Shown piece by piece: positions 22,110-34,453 of a stretch of 64,000 bases of DNA; within the stretch, counting starts at the first letter, position 1, and each line of letters opens with the position of its first letter. The stretch comes from Neoarius graeffei (Eukaryota > Chordata > Actinopteri > Siluriformes > Ariidae), in NCBI RefSeq assembly GCF_027579695.1, contig NC_083587.1:46983521-47047520 (forward strand), in the 5' to 3' direction. The notes under the pieces were generated by a model, which did no database searches, was not told the origin of the DNA, and was given only the letters and a program-made list of their open reading frames with translations. The position numbers and the translations under genes are program-made.

Positions 22110-25100
22110 GTGGGTTAAAGCATGGTTCATATCTTTCTACATTGTTTATTTACAAAAACCTGAAAATTACAAGTGAATATGTATAGGTAGCCGTATGGGG
22201 CCGAGTAAAATTAAGGATTAATTTCACGAGTGATTTCGAAGTTTTGAAAACTTTTTTTGAAATCACGAGTGAAATTGATCCTTAATTTTACGAGGAACCG
22301 TATGATTACTTGTTTATAATATATAGAGCCAAATTCATACTTCGGAAGCCATTCAAGTTCACAACATTTGTCATTCACGTTTTCTGAACCAATCAGGACG
22401 CAAGACTATCTTGCACGTTTGAATCGGTTTCTAAAGCGTCTTTCATCGTGACACGACACGAGGATTTTGAGGTTTATCATTTCTTCGTCAAATATAGTGA
22501 AACGCGGCATTGCTGAGTCAGCAGAGTCAGCCATTTTGTTGACAAAATTTGCTAATTTTTGTAACCGTAACCAAGCAACGAACTAGCCAATCGCATTTCA
22601 GAAATACGGTCCCGTGTTAAGGAAAAAAAGCCCTCCTTGATTGACCAATCAGAATTGAGTAATTTGGCCCTATGTATTATAAGGTTAGAAACAGGACTGT
22701 TCTATTGAACTAGCTCAGTTTCTCTCTGTCAGCTGTTTTACTCATGCTGAGTAGTGTGACACTGTAAATATGTTTATTTAGCTGTTGGACAGCACTATCA
22801 AAGAAATTAACCATGTTAAGAGCTCTTAAGCTCTTTCAATTTTAGGCCATCTTTTCATGGCACATGACTGTTGCCCTCTTGGTACGTTGCGGTTACATTT
22901 TATTCTCAAAAAGATACTGGGAGATTTCATAAGGAAAGTTGAATTTAGAAGATTGTTCATGAGAATCCACTTCCTGTTTATAGTTTAGAAAAATAAATGA
23001 TTATATGTGGAGAACCTGAGCTGTTGACAGCAACAACACATCCCAGTTTCCCAGCGTACTCTAGGATCATGGAAACCCCCTAGATTTCATCTCATTCTCA
23101 TCTCATTATCTCTAGCCGCTTTGTCCTGTTCTACAGGGTCGCAGGCAAGCTGGAGCCTATCCCAGCTGACTACGGGCGAAAGGCGGGGTACACCCTGGAC
23201 AAGTCGCCAGGTCATCACAGGGCTGACACATAGACACAGACAACCATTCACACTCACATTCACACCTATGGTCAATTTAGAGTCACCAGTTAACCTAACC
23301 TGCATGTCTTTGGACTGTGGGGGAAACCGGAGCACCCGGAGGAAACCCACGGGGACACGGGGAGAACATGCAAACTCCGCACAGAAAGGCCCTCGTCAGC
23401 CACGGGGCTCGAACCCGGACCTTCTTGCTGTGAGGCGACAGCGCTAACCACTACACCACTGTGCCGCCCCAGTATAGACATAATGATTTAAACTGTGTCT
23501 ATAATCACATCAAGATTTTTCACTACCGCACATAATGTAACACACACAGAGCCTTGTAAAACACCAGACTTGAGTAGAGGTAAGATAGATAAGATCTATG
23601 CCAGGAAAGGGCAAAAATGTTTTGATTTGTGAATCAAAAACTCCACTGTAATCTAGTAATCAAGATGCACTTCTGATCAGAGGCCAGTATTAGGTCATTT
23701 ACTACTTTAACCAGTGCTGTCTCAGTACTGTGAGGCCTAAACCCTGAATGAAAATTTTCATGCATGTGTTTTCTTATGCAAATATGGACTTAGCTTCTGA
23801 GCTACAATTATTTTTAGGATCTTTGAGATAAATGGGATATGTATTACATACAGAATTTATGGACATCAGAAATAATGAGATGAGAAATAATATGGCAGGA
23901 ACGCTAACACTTTGCGTGGTTTGGGAGACTGGAGGGATGGAGACAGGTGAGATCTGCTGATGCTTTCTTCACTTTCAGCTTGCATTGTTCAGTGGCTTTA
24001 TTGCTTCACAGTCTCACTCTGAGACACATGAAGGATCACTATGTGTGTAGTCATCATTGTGTGTATGATCATTAGGATCATCGTCTAGTTGAAAGGTGAA
24101 CCTGTGTCCCAGTCTGAAGTCTTTTGCAAACTGGAACAGCTGTTCTTCTAGGATTGCCCTATATTTTTCTCCATCCATTTTGCTCTCAACCCTGACCAGT
24201 TTCTCAATCCCTGCTGATGAAAAGCATCCCCACTAAATAACGCTACCACCACCATCCTTCGTATGGTGATGAACATTGTGTTTCTGCCAGACCTAGTACT
24301 TTGTTGCAAGGCCCTTTGTCTTAAAAGTTTCATTTTGGTCTCATCAGACCAGAGAACGGTTTTGCAAATGTTTGCTTGGCAAACAACTGTATAAATAATT
24401 CCCATCACCCCTTCAATACTGACACCTGCAAATGTGGAAAAGTTCAAGGGAGGATAAAGGCACTGCATGTTTATGTACAACCCCAATTCCAAAAAAGTTG
24501 GGACCCTGGGTAAAGCATAAATAAAAACAGAATGTGAAGATTTGCAAATAATGGAAACCCCTGTATTTCAAAAAATGTTTCAAAAAAGTTTGGACGGGGT
24601 AACAAAAGACTGAAAAAGTTGTGTACTGCTTAAACAAAACAAACACCTAATTTGTTTAATTGGCAACAGGTCAGTAACATGGTTGGGTATAAAAAGAGCA
24701 TCCCAGAGAGTCTGAGTCTCTCAGAAGTAAAGATGGGGAGGGGTTCACCGCTCTGTTGCCCCTTTTCCACCAAAGCAGTTCCAGGGCTGGTTCGGGGCCA
24801 GTGCTTAGTTTGGAACTGGGTTTTCTGTTTCCACTGACAAAGAACTGGCTCTGGGGCCAGAAAAACTGGTTTCAGGCTAGCACCAACTCTCTGCTGGGCC
24901 AGAGGAAAGAACCACTTACGTCAGCAGGGGGGGCAGAGTTGTTAAGACCAACAACAATAACAAGACCGTGGAAGATCGCCATTTTTAAGCAACAAGAAGC
25001 AGCAGCTGTACAAATGCGAAGTCATTTATTATTGTTGTTATTATTATTATTATTATTGTTGCTGCTGCTGCTTCTTCCGTGTTGTTTTTGCTTCTATGTT

Positions 25101-28100
25101 TGCGCCAAGGTTTATGCAAACGTAGCGACGTAACTGACGTATACAGCGACGTAATGACGTGGCTTCCCTTAGCACCGTGAGCTATGGAAAAGCAAACTGG
25201 TTCTCAGCTGGCTCGCAAGTTGAACGAGTTGTGAACCAGCACCAGCACTGGCCCCGAACCAGCCCTGGAACTGATTTGGTGGAAAAGGGGTATGTGAAAG
25301 ACTGTGTGGGCAAACAGTGCAACAATTTAAGAATAACGTTCCTCAATGTAAAATTGCAAAGAATTTGGGGATCACATCATCTGTGTTACATAATATTATT
25401 AAAAGATTCAGAGAATCTGGAGAAATCTCTGTACGCAAGAGACGAGGCTGAAAACTGACAATGGATGTCTGTGATCTTCAGGTCCTCAGGCGACACTGCA
25501 TTAAAAGCAATCGCTGTATGGGCTCAGGAACACTTCAGAAAACTATCATCTGTAAAAAAAAAAAAAAAACCCAGTTCATTACTGCATCCACAAATGCAAG
25601 TTAAAACCAGATATATACAATATCCAGAAACACCGCCACCTTATCTGGGCCCGAGCTCTTTTATGATGGACTGAGGCAAAGTGGAAAATTATCCCGAGGT
25701 CTGATGAATCAAAAGTAGAAATTCTTTTTAGAAATCATGGACACCATGTCCTCCAGGCTAAAGAGGAGTGTGACCATCCAGCTTATCGGTGCACAATTCA
25801 AAAGCCAACGTCTGTGATGGTATGAGAGTGCATTAGTGCAGTGTTTTCTCAACCACTGGGCTGCATTCCAGTAGTGGGCCATGTCATCTCCCCCCCCCCC
25901 CAAAAAGGTGAAGCTAATTTTTACTCATAGTAAGTTACAGTTGCTGAGTTGCATCTGATGTCACATCTGTCTTATTAAGGTATGGTCACACTACAGCTTG
26001 CAATACTTTCCGATGGGTTATCACTGAAAATTAGGTATTTTGGTGGCGATGCATGGCGATATGCATGTGAGCTAAAAGTTGTAGTCGCACAGCACGCAAA
26101 CACTTGACTCTCACTCCTTCGTGCATTTGAGTCTGGTGCAGCTGTGCTTGCTCACGGAGCATGTTGTGCACGCGCTTGGGACCCAGTCATTATGGGAAAC
26201 GCCTGACGCTGATTTGAGCACAATCGGCACATGCAGGTATGGACGCTGTTTTCACGGAAGCTTTGCGAAATATCATCACATTTGTTTCTCGCCAGATTTA
26301 TAATGCTGTTTAAATTCTCTGCTTTATGATTCTGCTTTCTGTTTTGCTTTTGTTTTTGTAAATATCATGCCTGCTAATAAACACTTTCTGCACTTAATCC
26401 ATCTACTGCCATCTATCTTGTAGTGTCTTGATCCCCAGATCTTTAACCCAGCCACATGTTAAAAAAAAATTGTATGCCTCCATGCTCTTCCAGATTTTCG
26501 TCTGTTTGTCCGTGTAGAATGATGTCTGCAGCACCAGGTAGTTTGAGATGTTGGGGAACTCAACGGATGGATAATTTTCCAACTTACAGCTTCTTGACTG
26601 CCTTAGTGACCTCTGCCAGAGATATGGGTGAAGTTTCCCCTGAGTCTTCAGACTCCACCTCTTCCATGGAGGATGTGTAGGATGGGTTCAAGACTTCCTC
26701 AAAGTGCTCCTTCCACCGCCCGACAATATCCCCAGTTCAGGTCAGCAGTTCTCCCCAGCTGCGCACAGCCTGAGGCAAGCCCTGCTTCCCTTTCCTGAGT
26801 CGCCGAATGGTTTGTGAGAACTTCCTTGAGGCTAACTGAAAGTCCTTTTCCATGGCCTCCCCAAACTTCTTCCACACCTGGGTTTTTGCTTCAGCAACTG
26901 CCAAAGCTGTAGCCCTTCTGGCCTCCCAGTGCCTGCCTGCTGCCTCAAAGGACCCCGGGCCAACCAAGCCTGAAAGGCCTTTTTTCTTCAGCTTGACAGC
27001 TTCCTTCACTGCTGGTATTCACCAGCAGAGTCTTAGGTTATCGCCACAACGGGCACCGGCGACCTTTTGGCCACAGTTCCTACCAGCCCCCTCTACAGTG
27101 AAGGCTTTGAACATGATCAGTTCGGATTCCATGTCCCCGACCTCCCCCAGGATGCACAAAAAGCTCTTCTGGAGATGGGAATTGAAGACCTCACGAACAG
27201 AGGACTCCACCAGACGTTCCCAGTTCACCCTCGCCACATACTTAGGTTTGCCGGGTCTGTCTGGCAGCCTCTTCTGCCATCTGTTCCAACTCACCACCAG
27301 GTGATCAGTTGTCACCTCCGCTCCTCTCTTCACCCAAGAATCCAAGACATATGGCCGCCGATCAGATGATATGACCACAAAGTCGATCATAGATCTTTGG
27401 CCTAAGGTGTTCCGATACCAGGTACACTTACAGTTAGGTCCATATATATTTGGACACTGACACAAATTGTTTTTTTTACTGGTTTACTGAAACATATTCA
27501 GGTTATAGTTATATAATGGACATAAAGTCCAGACTTTCAGCTTTCATTTGAGGGTATCCACATTAAAATTGGATGAAGGGTTTCGGAGTTTCAGCTCCTT
27601 AACATGTGCCACCCTGTTTTTAAAGGGACCAAAAGTAATTGGACAATTGACTCAAAGGCTATTTCATGGGCAGGTGTGGGCAATTCCTTCGTTATGTCAT
27701 TCTCAATTAAGCAGATAAAAGGCCTGGAGTTGATTTGAGGTGTGGTGCTTGCATTTGGAAGATTTTGCTGTGAAGAAAACATGCGGTCAAAGGAGCTCTC
27801 CATGCAGGTGAAACAAGCCATCCTTAAGCTGTGAAAACAGAAAAAACCCATCCGAGAAATTGCTACAATATTAGGAGTGGCAAAATCTACAGTTTGGTAC
27901 ATCCTGAGAAAGAAAGAAAGAAAGAAAGAAAGCACTGGTGAACTCATCAATGCAAAAAGACCTGGATGCCCACAGAAGACAACAGTGGTGGATGATCGCA
28001 GAATAATTTTCATGGTGAAGAGAAACCCCTTCACAACAGCCAACCAAGTGAACAACACTCTCCAAGAGGTAGGCCTATCAATATCCAAATCTACCATAAA

Positions 28101-31100
28101 GAGAAGACTGCATGAAAGTAAATACAGATGGTTCACTGCACGGTGCAAGCCACTCATAAGCCTCAAGAATAAAAAGGCTAGATTGGACTTTGCTAAAAAA
28201 CATCTAAAAAAAGCCAGCACAGTTCTGGAAGAACATTCTTTGGACAGATGAAACCAAGATCAACCTCTACCAGAATGATGGAAAGAAAAAAGTATGGCGA
28301 AGGCGTGGTACAGCTCATGATCCAAAGCATACCACATCTGTAAAACACAGCAGAGGCAGTGTGATGACTTGGGCATGCATGGCTGCTAGTGGCACTGGGT
28401 TACTAGTGTTTATTGATGGTGTGACACAGGACAGAAGCAGCCGGATGAATTCTGAGGTATTCAGAGACATATGGCCCTTTTCCACTACCCTTTTTCAGCT
28501 CGCTTCAGCCCGACATGGCTCGCGTTTCGATTACCTCAGAATAGCACGACTCAGCTCGCTTCAGCCCTACTCAGCATCCAAAACTCGCACGGTTTTGGAG
28601 TGGGGTTGAAGCGAGCCAAACCAAGCCGAGTGGGGCTAGGGGCGTGAGGAGACACTCCCCTGTGCACTGATTGGTGAGGAGGAGTGTCCTCACACGCCCC
28701 GCGAGCACGCTGGGATCTGTAAACACCGTAAACCCGGAAGAAGAATTACGAGAATTTCTGAAGCCTTATGCGCCTCGCCTCATCTATATGCTCTTGCCAG
28801 TATCTGTTGGCATTGTCGGTGACAACAAGCCACAGCACCAAGACCAACAACATTAACGACTCCATGTTTATTGTTTACTATCCGGGTCGTGAGACTACCG
28901 CTTAAAAGGTCACTGATGTCACTGTTTGCGCCGCCTAACAACATCACGTGACGTCCACCCACTTTCGCTAACTCCACCCAATGTGTCCACCCACTTCCAG
29001 CCAGCACGGTTCAGTGCGGTTGTAGTCGAAATGCAACTCCAACAGCCCCACTCAGCTCGACTCAGCCCAACTCAGCACGGCACGGCTCAGCCCAACTCAG
29101 CCGCGTTGGTAATGGAAAAGCGGCATTCCTGTGTGCTCAAATCCAGCCAAATGCAGCCAAACTGATTGGTCGGCGTTTCATAATACAGATGGACAATGAC
29201 CCAAAACATAAAGCCAAAGCAACCCAGGAGTTGATTAAAGCAAAGAAGTGGAATATTCTTGAATGGCCAAGTCAGTCACCTGATCTCAACCCAATTGAGC
29301 ATGCATTTCACTTGTTAAAGACTAAACTTCAGACAGAAAGGCCCACAAACAAACAGCAACTGAAAACCGCTGCAGTAAAGTAAATGGCAGAGCATTAAAA
29401 AGGAGGAAACACAGCGTCTGGTGATGTCCATGAGTTCAAGACTTCAGGCAGTCATTGCCAACAAAGGGTTTTCAACCAAGTATTAGAAATGAACATTTTA
29501 TTTAGTTATTTAATTTGTCCAGTTACTTTTGAGCCCCTGAAATGAAGGGATTGTGTTTAAAAAATGCTTTAGTTCCTCACATTTATATACAATCATTTTG
29601 TTCAACCCACTGAATTAAAGCTGAAAGTCTGAACTTCAACTGCATCTGAATTGTTTTTTTCAAAATTCATTGTGGTAATGTACAGAACGAAAATGAGAAA
29701 AATGTCTCTGTCCAAATATTTATGGACCTAACTGTATGAACCACCTTATGCTCGAACATGGTGTTTGTTATGGCCAATCCATGATGAACACAGAAGTCCA
29801 ACAACAAAACGCCACTCAGGTTTAGATCAGACAGGCTGTTCCAGGACACAACCCAGCGACTCCAAGAAGGCCGAATGCTCTGCACTGCTGTTTGGTGCAT
29901 AAGCACAGTCACAGTTTTCCTCTCTGCAACTTGTATTCTCATAGAGGCGATCCTTTGGTTCTCCGGGGAGAACTCCAACATACAGTACCATTCAAAAGTT
30001 TGGGGTCACCCAGACAATTTTGTGTTTTCCATGAAAAGTCACACTTTTATTTCCCACCATAAGTTGTAAAATGAATAGAAAATCTAGTCAAGACATTTTT
30101 CTGGCCATTTTGAGCAGTTAATCGACCCCACAAATGTGATGCTCCAGAAACTCAATCTGCTCAAAGGAAGGTCAGTTTTATAGCTTCTCTAAAGAGCTCA
30201 ACTGTTTTCAGCTGTGCTAACATGATTGTACAAGGGTTTTCTAATCATCCATTAGCCTTCTGAGGCAATGAGCAAACACATTGTACCATTAGAACACTGG
30301 AGTGATAGTTGCTGGAAATGGGCCTCTATACACCTATGGAGATATTGCACCAAAAACCAGACATTTGCAGCTAGAATAGTCATTTACCACATTAGCAATG
30401 TATAGAGTGTATTTCGGATTAGTTTAAAGTGATCTTCATTGAAAAGAACAGTGCTTTTCTTTCAAAAATAAGGACATTTCAAAGTGACCCCAAACTTTTG
30501 AACGGTAGTGTAGCTGCACTCAGCTAGAGGCTTGTGAGTATCCCCACATCTGCCCGACACCTCTCACCCTGGGCAACACTGGAAAAGGAGAGTGTCCACC
30601 CCCTCTACAGGAGTTTGGTTCCAGAACCGGTGCTATGCACGGAGGCAAGCCCAACTATATCTAGTTGGCACCATGCCGCTTCCTGCACCAGCTCCGGTTC
30701 CTTCCCTGCCAGAGAGGTGATGTTCCACATCCCAATCACTAGTCTGTGCTACTGAGGCTAAGCACGCCCAGGCTCCCGCCTTTGCCTGCCACCCGGCTCA
30801 CAATGCACCCAACCCTGGTGCCTGTCCTTGCGGGTGGTGAGCCCACATGGTGGCGGCTCCACGTAATTTCTTCAGGCTGTGCCCTGATGAAACAGCAAAG
30901 AAGGAGCTTGTTAAAAGTAGTGGTGATGTAACACAGTGGTAAACATGCCCCTGTCCCAACTGTTTTTGAAATGTGTTGCTGACATCAAATTCAAAATGAC
31001 TAATATATATATATATATATATATGGTGTGTGTATGTATATGTCTCGTCTTCTTCCGCTTTATCCGGGACCGGGTCGCGGAGGCAGCAGTCTAAGCATGG

Positions 31101-34100
31101 AAGCCCAAACTTCCCTCTCCCCAGACACCTCGGTCAGCTCCTCGGGAAGAACACCGAGGCGTTCCCAGGCCAGCCGAGAGACATAGTCCCTCCAGCGTGT
31201 CCTGGGTCTTCCCCGGGGCCTCCTCCCGGGGGGACATGCCTGGAACACCTCCCCAGGGAGGCGTCCAGGAGGCATCCGAAAAAGATGCCCGAGCCACCTC
31301 AGCTGGTTCCTCTCGATGTGTAGGAGCAGCGGCTCTACTCCGAGCTCTTCCCGAGTGACTGCTTCTCACCCTATCTCTAAGGGAGCGCCCAGCCACCCTG
31401 CGAAGGAAACTCATTTCGGCCGCTTGTATCCGCGATCTTGTTCTTTCGGTCATTACCCAAAGCTCATGACCATAGGTGAGAGTCGGAACATAGATCGACC
31501 GGTAAATTGAGAGCTTCGCCTTTTGGCTCAGCTCCTTCTTCACCACGACGGACCGGTAAAGCGACCACATCACTGCAGAGGCTGCACCGACCCGCCTGTC
31601 GATCTCACGCTCCATCCTTCCCTCACTCGTGAACAAGATCCCGAGATACTTAAACTCTTCCACTTGAGGCAGGACTTCTCCACCAACCTGGAGAGGGCAA
31701 GCCACCCTTTTCCGGTCAAGAACCATGGCCTCGGACTTGGAGGTGCTGATTCTCATCCCAGCTGCTTCACACTCGACTGCAAACCGCCCAAGTGCATGCT
31801 GGAGGTCCTGGCTTGAAGAAGCCAACAGGACAACAACATCCGCAAAAAGCAGAGATGAAATCCTGTGGTTCCCAAACAGGATTCCTTCCGGCCCCTGGCT
31901 GCGCCTAGAAATTCTGTCCATAAAAATTATGAACAGAACCGGTGACAAAGGGCAGCCCTGCCGGAGTCCAACATGCACTGGGAACAGGTCTGACTTACTG
32001 CCAGCAATGCGAACCAGACTCCTGCTCCGTTCGTACAGGGACCGGACAGCCCTTAGCAAAGAGCCCCAAACCCCATACTCCCGAAGCACCCCCCACAGAA
32101 TACCATGGGGTACACGGTCGAATGCCTTCTCCAGATCCACAAAGCACATGTGGACTGGTTGGGCAAACTCCCATGAACCCTCGAGCACCCTATGAAGGGT
32201 ATAGAGCTGGTCCAGTGTTCCGCGACCAGGACGAAAACCGCATTGTTCCTCCTGGATCCGAGGTTCGACTATTGGTTGAATTCTCCTCTCCAGTACCCTA
32301 GAGTAAACTTTCCCCAGGAGGCTGAGAAGTGTGATTCCCCTATAATTGGAGCACACTCTCTGGTCCCCTTTCTTAAAAAGAGGGACCACCACCCCAGTCT
32401 GCCACTCCAGAGGCACTGTCCCCGACTGCCACGCGATGTTGCAGAGGCGTGTCAACCAAGACAGCCCCACAACATCCAGAGACTTGAGATACTCAGGGCG
32501 GATCTCATCCACCCCCGGTGCCTTGCCACCGAGGAGCTTGCAAACCACCTCAGTGACTTCGGCTTGGGTAATGGACGAGTTCACCTCTGAGTCATCAGCC
32601 TCAGTCTCCTCAATGGAAGACATGACGGTGGGATTGAGGAGATCCTCAAAGTATTCCTTCCACCGCCTGACAATGTCCCCAGTCGAGGTCAACAGCTCCC
32701 CACCTGCACTGTAAAGTGTTGGCAGAGTACTGCTTCCCCCTCCTGAGGCGCCGGATGGTTTGCCAGAATTTCTTCGAGGCCGACCGATAGTCCTTCTCCA
32801 TGGCCTCCCCAAACTCCTCCCAGTTCCGAGTTTTTGCCTCCGCAACTGCCCGAGCTGCAGCACGCCTGGCCTGCCGATACCCGTCAGCTGCCTCAGGGGT
32901 CCCAGAGGTCAACATGGCCCGATAGGACTCCTCCTTCAGCTTGACAGCATTCCTTACTTCCGGTGTCCACCACCGGGTTCGGGGATTGCCGCCACAACAG
33001 GCACCGGAGACCTTGCGGCCACAGCTCCGAACAGCTGCGTCCACAATGGAGGTAGAGAACATGGTCCACTCAGACTCAATGTCCCCCGCCTCCCTCGGAA
33101 GCTGGGAAAAGCTCTCCCGGAGGTGGGAGTTAAAGACCTCCCCAACAGGGTGCTCGGCCAGACGTTCCCAACAGACCCTCACCATACGTTTGGGCCTGCC
33201 AGGTCTGTCCAGCTTCCTCCTCCGCCAGTGGATCCAACTCACCACCAGGTGGTGATCAGTTGACAGCTCAGCGCCTCTCTTCACCCGAGTGTCCAAGACA
33301 TAGGGCCGGAGATCAGATGAAACCACAACAAAGTCTATCGTCGACCTCCGACCTAAGGTGTCCTGTTGCCACGTGCACTTATGGACACCCCTATGCTCGA
33401 ACATGGTGTTCGTTATGGACAAACCGTGACTAGCACAGAAGTCCAATAACAAAACACCACTCGGGTTCAGATCGGGGAGGCCGTTCCTCCCAACCACGCC
33501 CCTCCAGGTGTCACTGTCATCGCCCACGTGAGCGTTGAAGTCCCCCAGTAGAACAATGGAGTCCCCAGTCTGAGCACCCTTCAGTACCTCTCCCAGGGAC
33601 TCCAAGAAGGCCGGATACTCTATACTGCTATTTGGCCCATAGGCACAAACAACAGCAAGAGCCCTCTCCCCAATCCGAAGGCGCAGAGAGGCGACCCTCT
33701 CGTTCACTGGGGTAAACTCCAACACATGGCGGCTGAGCTGGGGAGCTATAAGCAAGCCCACACCAGCCCGCCGCTGCTCACCATGGGCGACTCCAGAGAA
33801 GTGGAGAGTCCAACCCCTCTCGAGGAGCTGGGTTCCAGAGCCCAAGCTGTGCGTGGAGGTGAGCCTGACTATCTCTAGCCGGTACCTCTCAACCTCCCGC
33901 ACAAGCTCAGGCTCTTTCCCCCCCAGCGAAGTGACATTCCATGTCCCAACAGCTAGCCACTGTGTCCGGGGATCAGGTCGTCGAGGCCCCTGCCTTCGAC
34001 TGCCACCCAATCCACACTGCACCAGTCCCCTACTGCTACCTCTGTGGGTGGTGAACCCACAGAAGGTCAGGCCCACGTCACCTCTTCGGGCTGAGCCCGG

Positions 34101-34370
34101 CCGGGCCCCATGGGCAAAGGCCTGGCCACCAAGCGCTTGCATACGAGCCCCAACCCCAGGGTGGGGCCCCGGCTGCGCCATACCGGGCGACGTCACGGTT
34201 GTTGGTTTCTCTATAAGGGTTTTGGTGAACTGCTCTTGGTCTGGCCTGTCACCTAGGACCTGTCTGCCTTGGGAAACCCTGACAGGGGCATAATGCCCCC
34301 GACAACATAGCTCCTAGGATCATTCAGGCACACAAACCCCTCCACCACAATCAGGTGGCAGTTCTAGGAG

Positions 34371-34453
<83 letters not shown>

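Larger units (their letters stand above)
26555..30900 (-). pseudogene. older LINE relic, endonuclease region, reverse transcriptase missing
   Basis: Same family and strand as the LINE at 31043-34372. Recognisable pieces: [20 protein letters not shown] (about 29800), [19 protein letters not shown] (about 27380) and [13 protein letters not shown]-like sequence (about 26800). The copy stops before the reverse transcriptase. It is interrupted by a Tc1 (27432-29736) and a Tc1-type MITE (29983-30510). Confidence 0.75.
31043..34372 (-). mobile_element. non-LTR retrotransposon (LINE), nearly full length, inactivated
   Basis: About 3.3 kb on the minus strand, flanked by (AT)n on both sides. One long coding region: APE-type endonuclease (GTWNVTSL at about 33930, [20 protein letters not shown]), linker, reverse transcriptase ([59 protein letters not shown]) and C-terminal part ([20 protein letters not shown]). 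Frameshifts lie near 32720 and 31365. The polymerase box reads FADV instead of FADD, through GAT to GTT at 31837-31835. The 3' end carries GGATAAAGCGG. Clade not assigned. Confidence 0.9.

Noticed and set aside
27901-27932. (GAAA)n as an independent microsatellite
   Set aside because: It is present in both Tc1 copies as the Lys/Arg/Glu-rich stretch of the transposase, so it is family sequence, possibly slightly expanded.
31725-32195. Plus-strand frames opposite the LINE (31316-34293)
   Set aside because: Shadows of the minus-strand LINE coding region; no motifs of their own.
34373-34444. Frame with a long Ile-Tyr run
   Set aside because: Translation of an (AT)n microsatellite.
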